DNA of 64,000 nucleotides from Halobellus inordinatus. GTDB lineage: Archaea > Halobacteriota > Halobacteria > Halobacteriales > Haloferacaceae. Below, one piece after another: positions 17,071 to 24,845 of the stretch (position 1 is the first letter of the stretch; every line of letters starts with the position of its first letter). Both the position numbers and the translations under genes were made by a program. The stretch covers positions 124,001 to 188,000 of the forward strand of contig NZ_JANHAV010000001.1 of assembly GCF_024464655.1 (NCBI RefSeq), in the 5' to 3' direction. The notes beneath the pieces are model-generated. The model searched no databases and was not told where the DNA came from. It saw only the letters and a program-made list of their open reading frames with translations.

Positions 17071-17988
17071 ATGGTCGATCCGATCTCGGCGACGCTCGGT
17101 GCGTTGACGCTTGGTGTCAACGCCGCGAGTGCCTACCACCAGCGAAAGTCCATCGTGCCAGACGGGGGCGTCGACGAAATCGGCGGGGTCAAGGAGTTCT
17201 GGAGCGCCCATCGCCGAGACACGCTCGACACTGGGTCGTACGTCACAGTCGAGGGGACGCTGTCTCTGTACGCCCCGATGATTTTCGGGGATCCACGACT
17301 CATCAAGCAGCGACACTTCGAGTTCAGAGACGCCCTCTCGACAGACGCACCGACCAGTATCGACGCGCTCGTCAGCATCAGTTCCGGGCAACCGGTCGTT
17401 CGACTGGAGCCGATGGAGGGCGTCTACTACGCGGGGCTGTACGAGGGGATCGGCCGAAATTCGATCCCCGTCTTCGTCGACGAAGGCCGCTTCGATTCGT
17501 GGCGCGCAGAGCGGACGAACGCCCGCAATCAGGTGTGGGACGTCGCGTTGACTGGCCAACTCGACGACCTGCCGACCGAGTGGGACGACTTCTTCTCTAT
17601 CTTCGGACTCGACCAGGAAGCGCCCGAGTACGCCATCTACGTACAGGACGACGCCACCTCGAACATCGAACACCGGGGCGAAACGAGCTTTTTCGAGGCC
17701 GACGTGTGGGCCGCCTACGAACACGGCGGCGATCGTGGGTGGATGACGCGGTGCCCCGACTTTGCCGACCGGACCGAGGTGAGGCAGGCGATCGACGCGA
17801 TCATCGACAATCTCGAAGCAGTCGAGGGAACGGTCGAACTGATTTCACAGTACGACCTCGTCGATCGACCACTCGGAACGAGCCCGGGTATCGATCAGAC
17901 GTCGACGCACGTCCAGGAGATGTCGAACAGACGCGTCCGCGAGGACTACATCGACGAGGTATCCGCGCTCATCGACAGCTACACCTAG
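17071..17988 (+). CDS. Hypothetical protein, unrecognised
   Basis: 305 residues. The start is fixed by a rare strong Shine-Dalgarno match, GGAGGG at 17059-17064, six bases before ATG, with a TATA-like gttaagtag at about 17042. The first 25 residues are weakly hydrophobic (PISATLGALTLGVNAASAY), perhaps a membrane-anchoring helix. The rest is a soluble acidic protein with SYVTVEGTLSLYAPMIFG and YAIYVQDDATSNIEHRGE strands and a helical C-terminus (about 230-305). I recognise no family or catalytic motif. It stands alone next to palindromic element D and could belong to a recently acquired patch. Confidence 0.65.
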   Translation: MVDPISATLGALTLGVNAASAYHQRKSIVPDGGVDEIGGVKEFWSAHRRDTLDTGSYVTVEGTLSLYAPMIFGDPRLIKQRHFEFRDALSTDAPTSIDALVSISSGQPVVRLEPMEGVYYAGLYEGIGRNSIPVFVDEGRFDSWRAERTNARNQVWDVALTGQLDDLPTEWDDFFSIFGLDQEAPEYAIYVQDDATSNIEHRGETSFFEADVWAAYEHGGDRGWMTRCPDFADRTEVRQAIDAIIDNLEAVEGTVELISQYDLVDRPLGTSPGIDQTSTHVQEMSNRRVREDYIDEVSALIDSYT

Positions 17989-18010
17989 TCGTTCTCGGCT
18001 CTCCAGCCGG

Positions 18011-18172
18011 CTACCCGTAGGTCCGTTCGTCCAGGTCCTCTTCGATGTCGTACGCTTCGAGCAACTGATCACAGTAGTCGCGAATCGCCGCTATCGTCTC
18101 GGGTTCGTGTTGGTCCAACAGTTCCTCGAGGCTGGCCGGCAGGTCGCTCTCCGCTTCGACGTCGGGTGCCAT
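18011..18172 (-). CDS. Short acidic hypothetical protein
   Basis: 53 residues starting MAPDVEAESDLPASLEELL. Two amphipathic helices (LEELLDQHEPETIAAIRDYC and QLLEAYDIEEDLDERT) and a C-terminal TYG. It has one Cys and no metal motif. It is divergent from the universal stress protein gene, 94 bp apart, and convergent with the gene at 17071. Short acidic proteins of this kind are conserved among haloarchaea without known function. The ATG at 18172 is preferred over one nine codons upstream. Confidence 0.6.
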   Translation of the reverse strand: MAPDVEAESDLPASLEELLDQHEPETIAAIRDYCDQLLEAYDIEEDLDERTYG

Positions 18173-18266
18173 AGCCGTACGTTCAGTGCGGATACACATA
18201 ATATCGCGGGCATTGTCAACGTGTTACACCCCAACAAACTACTATCTAGGCGGAGAAACGCTAGTT

Positions 18267-18692
18267 ATGTACGAGACGATTCTCGCCCCCACCGACGGCA
18301 GCGACGGCGCCGAGAACGCCGTCGAACGAGCGATCGAGTTGGCTGCCCTGTTCAACGCGGACCTACACCTGCTCTACGTGGCTGATTCCGAGCAGTTCTC
18401 TGCGGATAAACCGGAGGCGGAGATCGAAACGATGCTCGACGACCTCGAGGACGAAGGCCAACGAATCGTCGCCGACCTCGAAGCGCAGGCGTACGACTCC
18501 TCCGTGGATTACGTCGAGACTCACGTCGACCGAGGAACGCCCCACGAAAAGATACTCGAATACGTCGACACCCACGGGATCGAACTGGTCGTCCTCGGCA
18601 CGCACGGTGAGAGCGGTTACGAAGCGGCCCATCTGGGTCACATCGCCCACGAGGTCGCCCGTCAGCTCGACGAGCCGCTCCTGCTCGTCTGA
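18267..18692 (+). CDS. Universal stress protein (UspA family)
   Basis: 141 residues of the Usp fold. It begins MYETILAPTDGSDGAENAV and ends with the motif GTHGESGYEAAHLGHIAHEV. In ATP-binding members this motif is G-x2-G-x9-G-S/T; here the final S/T is His, so nucleotide binding is uncertain. The role in stress tolerance is known only for the family. Its TGA stop (18690-18692) is also the first three bases of a 14-bp remnant of palindromic family B. Confidence 0.88.
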   Translation: MYETILAPTDGSDGAENAVERAIELAALFNADLHLLYVADSEQFSADKPEAEIETMLDDLEDEGQRIVADLEAQAYDSSVDYVETHVDRGTPHEKILEYVDTHGIELVVLGTHGESGYEAAHLGHIAHEVARQLDEPLLLV

Positions 18693-18705
18693 TACTGTCG
18701 GACAG
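18692..18705. repeat. Remnant of family B element fused to tRNA-Phe fragment
   Basis: The 14 bases atactgtcggacag equal the left end of family B, preceded by TG so that TGA is the stop codon of the universal stress protein gene. The rest of the element is missing. At the shared ggacag the sequence passes into a partial copy of tRNA-Phe, suggesting recombination between the two. A chance 14-bp match cannot be fully excluded. Confidence 0.6.
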
Positions 18706-18725
18706 CTCGACCTTCAGTCGAGTGC
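18700..18725 (-). pseudogene. tRNA-Phe fragment (anticodon-arm copy)
   Basis: 26 bases match the anticodon arm of the intact tRNA-Phe (18909-18934) with one mismatch. No complete cloverleaf can be formed. It lies about 160 bp beyond the 3' end of the intact gene and is probably a scar of integration or recombination. Confidence 0.75.
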
Positions 18726-18760
18726 GGAAGCTACTCGAATGGGAACCGTGTAGAAACTGG

Positions 18761-18784
18761 ATGCCGCCTCCCGGATTGTGAACC
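18761..18784 (-). pseudogene. tRNA-Phe fragment (3'-end copy)
   Basis: The 24 bases repeat the last part of tRNA-Phe (18884-18906) including the acceptor strand and T-arm, with a one-base insertion in the T-loop region. The rest of the tRNA is absent. Such 3'-end copies are the usual trace of attachment sites of integrative elements. Confidence 0.75.
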
Positions 18785-18884
18785 TCGCCGAGACGTGCTC
18801 GCTCACTTCGTTCGCCGTGCGCGACTCGTCTGGTTCAAATCGCGGTTGGGAACATTTTCACTGCTCCCTTCGGTCGCAGGAAAA

Positions 18885-18958
18885 TGCCGCCTCCCGGATT
18901 TGAACCGGGGACAGCTCGATCTTCAGTCGAGTGCTCTCCCAGTCTGAGCTAAGGCGGC
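18885..18958 (-). tRNA. tRNA-Phe (anticodon GAA)
   Basis: On the minus strand a 74-base cloverleaf forms: acceptor gccgcct/aggcggc with discriminator A, D-arm with gctc/gagc, anticodon stem ctcga/tcgag with loop ctgaaga (anticodon GAA), and T-arm cccggttcaaatccggg. CCA is not encoded. No intron is present. Partial copies of its 3' half and anticodon arm follow downstream. Confidence 0.95.
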
Positions 18959-19117
18959 GCGCACTTCGATCGAGGCCGAGTATATAAAAAAGGGTTTCGG
19001 ATTGTCGCGCCGCCGGTGTCGGTCGATTCGATTGCCCGACTGCACCGTTTCCTGCATCGAACCCACCACCTCTGTAACGGCATTCGGACTCGTCGTCGCT
19101 GCCGTCACAAAATCTGA

Positions 19118-19138
19118 TGGGCTCGGGCGGATTCGAAC
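19118..19138 (-). pseudogene. tRNA-Val 3'-end fragment (distal copy)
   Basis: 21 bases are identical to the last 21 bases of the intact tRNA-Val (19349-19369), including ggctcgggcggattcgaac. The sequence leaves the tRNA after the T-loop. It is the second of two such tandem fragments. Confidence 0.85.
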
Positions 19139-19243
19139 TAATCGAGAGGCGGTCGCCTCGCTCCGCTCGACGCTGCGACTCTCTGAGTTCGATTCCTTCC
19201 TCGGTTCACGAATTCGTGCTCGCTGTCGCTCGCACAGAATTAG

Positions 19244-19264
19244 TGGGCTCGGGCGGATTCGAAC
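19244..19264 (-). pseudogene. tRNA-Val 3'-end fragment (proximal copy)
   Basis: The same 21 bases of the tRNA-Val 3' end are repeated exactly, 105 bp from the intact gene. One further base (c) also matches. No other tRNA arm is present, so it is not a functional gene. Confidence 0.85.
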
Positions 19265-19348
19265 CTCGGTCGCTCACTGCGTTCGCTCCCTGGTTCAGAA
19301 TCCACCGCTCGGAACAGACTCGGCCCTCCCTACGCTCGGGCACTCGTA

Positions 19349-19422
19349 TGGGCTCGGGCGGATTCGAACCACCGGCCTCTTCCTTGTAAGGGAAGCGTCA
19401 TAACCAGCTAGACCACGAGCCC
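19349..19422 (-). tRNA. tRNA-Val (anticodon TAC)
   Basis: On the minus strand: acceptor gggctcg/cgagccc with discriminator A, a D-arm (gtctagctggttatgac), anticodon stem cttcc/ggaag with loop cttacaa (anticodon TAC) and T-arm ggtggttcgaatccgcc. Length 74 bases, CCA not encoded, no intron. Two 3'-end fragments lie downstream. Confidence 0.95.
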
Positions 19423-19514
19423 GTAGGCGACACGAGTCTGCACACGTGTATAAGATGAACGGTTTCCAATCCCAACGACGGAATCCTTACGCCGACTCGC
19501 TCGAATCGCAGCGT

Positions 19515-20036
19515 ATGGTCGATCGGTCGACGCTCGGTACCGTCGTGCTCGCGCTCGCTGCCCTCCTCGCGCTCGGCATCGTCGCCGTCGCGATGAACCC
19601 CGGGCTGCTTCCGACCGGCGAGTACGAGCGGACGACAGTCACTGTCGTCGACGACGCGACCGGCGAGACGCTCGCGTCGGTGAACGTCCGCGTCGCCGAC
19701 ACGGGGCAGAAGCGTTACACCGGACTCAGCGACACCAACTCGCTCGGCCCGAACGAGGGGATGCTCTTCGTCCACGACGCCGACGAACAGCACGCCTACG
19801 TGATGCGTGAGATGGCTTTCCCGCTCGACATCGCCTTCGTCGACGCTAACGGGACGATCACGACCATCCACCACGCCGAACTCCCGCCCGAGGGCACCTC
19901 CGGCTCGGACCTGACGCGCTACCGCGGCCGGGGCAAGTACGTGCTGGAAGTGCCGTACAACTACACCACAGAACACGGTATCGAGCCGGGCGATCGGATT
20001 CGAGTCGCGGGACGCTGGGGGCCGGCAGACGGGTAG
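19515..20036 (+). CDS. DUF192 protein, membrane-anchored
   Basis: 173 residues from ATG 19515 (MVDRSTLGTVVL). Residues 6-26 form a hydrophobic helix, either a signal anchor or an uncleaved signal, so the rest is outside the cell. The DUF192 domain has QKRYTGLSDTNSLGPNEGMLFVHD and MREMAFPLDIAFVDANG, with the YVLEVPYNYTTEHGIEPGDRI end. This domain is a small extracytoplasmic beta fold of unknown function. It follows tRNA-Val divergently and precedes a short conserved gene. Confidence 0.85.
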   Translation: MVDRSTLGTVVLALAALLALGIVAVAMNPGLLPTGEYERTTVTVVDDATGETLASVNVRVADTGQKRYTGLSDTNSLGPNEGMLFVHDADEQHAYVMREMAFPLDIAFVDANGTITTIHHAELPPEGTSGSDLTRYRGRGKYVLEVPYNYTTEHGIEPGDRIRVAGRWGPADG

Positions 20037-20103
20037 CACTCCCGTCGTCGACGCACCGGCCCGGAACGAAAGGCCGAGGGTGACCGCGCCCGTCAGGGTT
20101 CGT

Positions 20104-20373
20104 ATGGACGGCTCGCTCGACGGCCTCGATTCCCTCGACGGCTGGCAGGCCGAAGGCTACGCTGCGCGCGTTCACTACCGCGGCGCCGACGACCACTACA
20201 GTATCGAGTTCTACGAACCCTCCGAGTGCGTCCTCTACTGGAAGGTGAAGGGCGACGGCGAGACCGCCGTCCCCGTCGGCCGGGAGACGGTTCCCGATCC
20301 ACTCCGGAGGCGCGTTCGCGAGAACCTCGAAGCGGCAGGGATCGATCCCGACGTCGAACGCCGGTCCCTGTGA
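20104..20373 (+). CDS. Short conserved hypothetical protein
   Basis: 89 residues from MDGSLDGLDSLDGWQAEGY. It is a compact beta-alpha protein with RVHYRGADDHYSIEFYEPSECVLYWKVKGDG (mostly strands, given here as a description from residues 20-50) and a C-terminal helix RRRVRENLEAAGID. No cysteine pair or catalytic motif stands out. It is 57 bp upstream of the ABC exporter on the same strand and may share its transcript. Function unknown. Confidence 0.65.
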   Translation: MDGSLDGLDSLDGWQAEGYAARVHYRGADDHYSIEFYEPSECVLYWKVKGDGETAVPVGRETVPDPLRRRVRENLEAAGIDPDVERRSL

Positions 20374-20430
20374 GCCTCCTCGAATACCGCTACGATCCAA
20401 CCCTTTAGTACCGACGAGCCCTGAGACGCG

Positions 20431-22377
20431 ATGATGGACTCCCTCGCGGACGAAGACGATCCCTTCGAGCGCCAGCGCGAGCGCGCGGAGAACCCGATGC
20501 GCCGACTCTTCGCCGAGTACGGCCGCGAGAACGCGTTTGCGTTCGCCGTCGGGCTGACATCCAGCGTCGTCGCGCGAGTGCTCGATCTCCTGCCGCCGAT
20601 CCTCCTCGCGGTCGCCGTCGACTCCATCTTCTTCGACGAGCGGCCGTTCTCGCTGTGGCTCGTCCCCGACGCGTGGCTGCCGGCGACGTCCGCCGAGCAA
20701 CTCTATCTCTCTGCGGGGCTGATCGCCGTCGCCTTCTTCGGCGGCGCGGCGTTCCACTGGACGCGCAACTGGGGCTGGAACGCCTTCGCCCAACATATCC
20801 AGCACGCGATCCGGACCGACACCTACGACAAGATGCAGCGGCTGAATATGGACTTCTTCGCCGACAAGCAGACCGGCGAGATGATGTCGATCCTCTCGAA
20901 CGACGTCAATCGCTTAGAGCGCTTCCTCAACGACGGGATGAACTCGGCGTTCCGCCTCGGCGTGATGGTCCTCGGCATCGCGGCGATCCTGCTGTACTGG
21001 AACTGGCAACTGGCGGCAATCACGCTGACCGTCGTCCCGCTGATCGGCTACTTCACCTACCGCTTCGTCCAGACGATCCAGCCGCAGTACGCCGACGTGC
21101 GCTCGTCGGTCGGGCAACTCAACTCCCGACTTGAGAACAACCTCGGCGGAATCCAGGTCATCAAGTCCGCGAACACGGAGGACTTCGAGTCCGACCGCGT
21201 CGACGACGTCTCCCAGGACTACTTCGACGCCAACTGGGGGGCGATCCGCACGCGGATCAAGTTCTTCCCCAGCCTCCGGATTCTCTCGGGCGTCGGCTTC
21301 GTCCTCACGTTCCTCCTCGGGGGCGCCTGGGTGCTCACCTACCGCCAGACCGGCAGCGCGCCGCTGTTTTTCACCGGGGAACTCACGCCCGGCGAGTTCG
21401 TCGGCTTCATCCTCTTCACCCAGCGCTTCATTTGGCCGATGGCGCAGTTCGGCCAGATCATCAATATGTACCAGCGTGCGTACGCCTCCGCCGCCCGGAT
21501 CTTTGGCCTGATGGACGAGCCATCCCAGATCGCGGAAGACCCGAACGCCGAGGACCTCGTCGTCGACGAGGGTCGCGTCGTCTACGACGACGTCACCTTC
21601 GGTTACGGCGACGAGGAGGCGATCGTCGAAGACATCTCGTTCAGCGTCGACGGCGGCGAGACGCTCGCGTTAGTCGGTCCGACCGGGGCCGGCAAGTCGA
21701 CCGTGCTCAAACTGCTCCTCCGGATGTACGACGTCGACGAGGGATCGATCTCGATCGACGGGACCGACATCCGCGACGTCACGATCCCGAGCCTCCGGCG
21801 CTCTATCGGCTACGTCAGCCAGGAGACGTTTATGTTCTACGGCACCGTCGAAGAGAACATCCGCTATGGGACGTTCGGCGCGACCCACGAGGAGGTCGTC
21901 GCGGCCGCGAAGGCCGCCGAAGCGCACGACTTCATCCAGAACCTCCCCGATGGCTACGACACCGAGATCGGCGAGCGCGGCGTGAAGCTCTCGGGCGGCC
22001 AGCGCCAGCGGCTCTCGATCGCTCGCGCCGTCCTCCGCGATCCCGAGATCCTCGTACTCGACGAGGCGACTTCGGACGTCGATACCGAGACAGAAATGCT
22101 CATCCAGCGGTCGCTCGACCGCCTGACCGAGCACCGAACGACGTTCAGCATCGCGCACCGGCTCTCGACGATCAAGGACGCCGACCAGATCGTCGTCCTC
22201 GAAGACGGCCGTATCGCCGAACGCGGCGACCACGAGGAGCTGCTTGCGAACGACGACCTCTACGCGCACCTCTGGGGCGTCCAGGCCGGCGAGATCGACG
22301 AACTGCCCGAGGAGTTCGTCGAGCGCGCCAGCCGCCGCGCCTCGCGAACGAGCGTCGAGAGCGACGCCGACGACTGA
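20431..22377 (+). CDS. ABC exporter (permease-ATPase fusion)
   Basis: 648 residues. The membrane domain covers about residues 25-345 with six helices and the sequence DFFADKQTGEMMSILSNDVNRLE in the first coupling region. The nucleotide-binding domain has Walker A GPTGAGKST (about 413-421), Q-loop GYVSQETFMFYGTVEENI, signature LSGGQRQR (about 518-525), Walker B ILVLDEATS and H-loop IAHRLST. It is an MsbA/LmrA-type half transporter that would act as a homodimer, exporting a lipid, drug or peptide; substrate not predictable. The start has two adjacent ATGs. The C-terminal tail is acidic. Confidence 0.92.
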   Translation: MMDSLADEDDPFERQRERAENPMRRLFAEYGRENAFAFAVGLTSSVVARVLDLLPPILLAVAVDSIFFDERPFSLWLVPDAWLPATSAEQLYLSAGLIAVAFFGGAAFHWTRNWGWNAFAQHIQHAIRTDTYDKMQRLNMDFFADKQTGEMMSILSNDVNRLERFLNDGMNSAFRLGVMVLGIAAILLYWNWQLAAITLTVVPLIGYFTYRFVQTIQPQYADVRSSVGQLNSRLENNLGGIQVIKSANTEDFESDRVDDVSQDYFDANWGAIRTRIKFFPSLRILSGVGFVLTFLLGGAWVLTYRQTGSAPLFFTGELTPGEFVGFILFTQRFIWPMAQFGQIINMYQRAYASAARIFGLMDEPSQIAEDPNAEDLVVDEGRVVYDDVTFGYGDEEAIVEDISFSVDGGETLALVGPTGAGKSTVLKLLLRMYDVDEGSISIDGTDIRDVTIPSLRRSIGYVSQETFMFYGTVEENIRYGTFGATHEEVVAAAKAAEAHDFIQNLPDGYDTEIGERGVKLSGGQRQRLSIARAVLRDPEILVLDEATSDVDTETEMLIQRSLDRLTEHRTTFSIAHRLSTIKDADQIVVLEDGRIAERGDHEELLANDDLYAHLWGVQAGEIDELPEEFVERASRRASRTSVESDADD

Positions 22378-22426
22378 GTCAACCTCTCGCTCTCGCCCTC
22401 TCTCGTCCCTGCCAGTACCTCGATAC

Positions 22427-23233
22427 TTACTCCAACTCGGCCCGCAGCGCCTCGTTCATCGCGTCGACCGGCGCGTCGCGCCCGGTCCAGCGCTCGAACG
22501 CCTCGACGCCCTGGAACAGGAGCATCCACGCGCCGTCGATGGTCGTCGCGCCCACCTCGGCGGCTTCCCGGAGCAATCGCGTCTCGATCGGCGCGTAGAC
22601 CGCGTCGAGCACGGCGAGGTCAGCGTGGAGATGGTCGGCCGGAACGGGGGTCTCGTCCACGTCGGGCTCCATCCCAACGCTCGTCGCGTTGACGAGGAGG
22701 TCGGCGTCGGCGACGCGGTCGAGTGTGTCGAGGCCGCCCGCCGTCGCGCCGGGCACGTCGGCCGCGAGCGACTCCGCGCTCTCGACCGTCCGGTTCGCGA
22801 TGTGGACCGACGCCCCGGCGTCCGCGAGCGCAAACGACGCGGCCCGGCCGGCCCCGCCCGCGCCGACGACGACCGCGTCGCGACCGTCGATGGCGACGCC
22901 GTGGTGCGCGAACGAGCGTTCGACGCCCGCGACGTCCGTGTTGTACCCCTGCGGCGTCTCGTCGGAGAAGGCGATCGTGTTTACCGCGCCGACGCGGCGG
23001 GCGACGTCGTCCGATTCGACCGCGTCGAGGACGTCCTGCTTGAACGGGATCGTGACGTTCAACCCCGCGATTCCGAGCGTCTCCGCGGCCGCGACGGCCT
23101 CCGCAGCGGCGTCGCGGTCGGGTTCGAAGGTGACGTAGCGCGCGTCGATCCCGAGCGCCTCGTAGGCAGCCTCGTGCATCGGCGGCGACAGCGAGTGCTC
23201 GACCGGATTCCCCAAGAGTCCGTATACATCCAT
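22427..23233 (-). CDS. aroE: Shikimate dehydrogenase
   Basis: 268 residues from ATG 23233. The substrate-binding domain has [20 protein letters not shown] and [11 protein letters not shown] (catalytic Lys), and the NADP domain has [28 protein letters not shown]-like sequence near the C-terminus ([17 protein letters not shown]) completes the family pattern. It reduces 3-dehydroshikimate in aromatic amino acid synthesis. It is convergent with the ABC exporter (about 50 bp apart) and diverges from the exchanger gene across element B2. Confidence 0.93.
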   Translation of the reverse strand: MDVYGLLGNPVEHSLSPPMHEAAYEALGIDARYVTFEPDRDAAAEAVAAAETLGIAGLNVTIPFKQDVLDAVESDDVARRVGAVNTIAFSDETPQGYNTDVAGVERSFAHHGVAIDGRDAVVVGAGGAGRAASFALADAGASVHIANRTVESAESLAADVPGATAGGLDTLDRVADADLLVNATSVGMEPDVDETPVPADHLHADLAVLDAVYAPIETRLLREAAEVGATTIDGAWMLLFQGVEAFERWTGRDAPVDAMNEALRAELE

Positions 23234-23255
23234 ACCCACGCGTCGCCACGCGATC

Positions 23256-23264
23256 GAATTAAAT
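23256..23264 (-). promoter_or_regulatory. TATA box for aroE
   Basis: The AT-rich stretch (atttaattc on the minus strand) is centred about 26 bp upstream of the aroE ATG, the usual haloarchaeal spacing for a leaderless transcript. It is the only AT island between the gene and element B2. Confidence 0.6.
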
Positions 23265-23335
23265 GGTCGCTCGGCGGCCAGTCTCGCGCGTCTCCGGCGG
23301 CGTCGCGGCCGCGCTCACGCTGTCGCTATCACTGA

Positions 23336-23414
23336 TACTGTCGGACAGAAGTTCGTGAATGATGTTGGCACCCACGGGATGCCGATACTTTTCACATCGT
23401 TCTGTCCGACAGTA
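23336..23414. mobile_element. MITE-like palindromic element B2 (79 bp, TGA duplication)
   Basis: Same family and orientation as B1. TGA stands at 23333-23335 and 23415-23417. The central hairpin reads ggcaccc...ggatgcc. It sits in the intergenic space between the divergent aroE and exchanger genes, about 40 bp upstream of the latter, so it does not touch a stop codon here. Confidence 0.9.
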
Positions 23415-23456
23415 TGAACCGCAAGAGATAGGCGGGGCAAGCGGCCACTTTGAGTG

Positions 23457-24779
23457 ATGACTTCGCGCTTACGCCACCCGCTCACCGCCGTCGCCGGGGG
23501 CGTCGTGTTGACGCTCCCGTGGGTCGTCGCGTGGGCGACGGGACTGGCCGACGGCTTCGCGCCGCTCTCGATCGTCGGCGTCAGCGGCCTCGCCGTCCTC
23601 GGGGCGTCCTTCCTCCTTGCGTGGGGGGCTGAGACGGCTGAGAAAGACGTGCCGCGGGCGTTCGCACTGGCCGTTCTCGCCGTTCTCGCCGTCGCCCCCG
23701 AGTACGCCGTCGACGCGCTGTACGCCTGGCAGGCGGCGACCGACCCGGCGAAGGCGAACCTCGCGGTCGCCAATATGACCGGCGCGAACCGCATCCTCAT
23801 CGGTCTCGGCTGGTCCGGGATCGCGCTGTTCTCGATCTACAAAGCGACCGCCAGCGGCCGTGACGATGGGAGCGTCGTCAACCGCGAGGGCACGCTCCGC
23901 GACGCCGTGAAACTCGATCCGAGCATCTCGACGGAGATTCTCTTCCTCTTTTTGGCTACGATCTTCGCCTTCTTCGTCCCGCTCAGCGGCGGTATCGACA
24001 TCGTCGACACGGTCGTCCTCGTCGGTCTCTACGTCACCTACATCGCGATCATCGTCCGCGGTGACGTCGACGACCACGACGAACAGGTCGGCGTGCCGGC
24101 GTACTTCCAGTCGTATCCCCGGAAGGTCCGCGTCCCCATCGTCCTCACGCTGTTCGTCTACTCCGGCTTCCTGATCCTCACAGCGGTCGAACCGTTCGCG
24201 CACGGACTGGAGCGATTGGGACTGCAGTACGGTATCCCGGAGTTCTTTATGATCCAGTGGATCGCGCCGCTGGCGTCTGAGAGCCCCGAACTCATCGTGA
24301 CCGCCTACCTCGTGAACAAGGCGCGGGCGACGGCGGCGTTCAACGCGCTCATCTCCTCGAAGCTGAATCAGTGGACGCTCCTGATCGGGACGCTTTCGGT
24401 CGTCTACAGCATCTCGCTCGGCTCCTACGGCGTCTTGCCGTTCGAGTTCAAGCAGGCGGCCGAAATCTGGCTCACCGCCGCACAGAGCTTCTTCGCGCTC
24501 GCGGTCCTCGTGAATTTCCGCATCAGCGTCCGCGAGGCGGTGACGCTTCTCGTCCTGTTCGTCTCGCAGGTCGTCATCGAGTTCGCGCTCATCCGAGTCT
24601 ATCCGGAAGCGCTCGCGGAGACGTACTCTATCTACCTGCTCTTGGCGTACTCGGTCGTCTACGTCGTGCTCGCCGCCGGACTCCTCGCCAGCCGTCGGCG
24701 TGACCTCCAGCGACTCGCCAAACTCACCGTCGCCAACATCCGCGGGACGCCGATGCCGGAACCGGAGCGCGCGGACTGA
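23457..24779 (+). CDS. Sodium/calcium exchanger family membrane protein
   Basis: About 440 residues with around ten hydrophobic helices. The two alpha-repeats of the CaCA family are seen as WGAETAEKDVP ... VAPEYAVDALYAW (about 60-90) and IAPLASESPELIVTAYLVNK (about 270-290), both containing the acidic-Pro-Glu pattern that binds cations; NALISSKLNQWTLLIGTL follows the second. Such proteins export Ca2+ in exchange for Na+ or H+. The central loop after helix three carries a charged stretch (about 140-160). ATG 23457 follows an adjacent GTG. Confidence 0.85.
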   Translation: MTSRLRHPLTAVAGGVVLTLPWVVAWATGLADGFAPLSIVGVSGLAVLGASFLLAWGAETAEKDVPRAFALAVLAVLAVAPEYAVDALYAWQAATDPAKANLAVANMTGANRILIGLGWSGIALFSIYKATASGRDDGSVVNREGTLRDAVKLDPSISTEILFLFLATIFAFFVPLSGGIDIVDTVVLVGLYVTYIAIIVRGDVDDHDEQVGVPAYFQSYPRKVRVPIVLTLFVYSGFLILTAVEPFAHGLERLGLQYGIPEFFMIQWIAPLASESPELIVTAYLVNKARATAAFNALISSKLNQWTLLIGTLSVVYSISLGSYGVLPFEFKQAAEIWLTAAQSFFALAVLVNFRISVREAVTLLVLFVSQVVIEFALIRVYPEALAETYSIYLLLAYSVVYVVLAAGLLASRRRDLQRLAKLTVANIRGTPMPEPERAD

Positions 24780-24845
24780 GCGACGAAGCGTCCGCCTTCC
24801 CGCCGCTCCGAGAGTTTTTATACCGAGCGGCGACCACTCCCGGTC

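Noticed and set aside
18693-18760. Complete second tRNA-Phe gene
   Set aside because: Only the anticodon arm and later the 3' end are present, with no D-arm or 5' acceptor strand between them.
19002-19403. Open frames with repeated GLGRIRT / GSGGFE peptides
   Set aside because: The repeated peptides are translations of the tRNA-Val gene and its 3' fragments, not a protein repeat.
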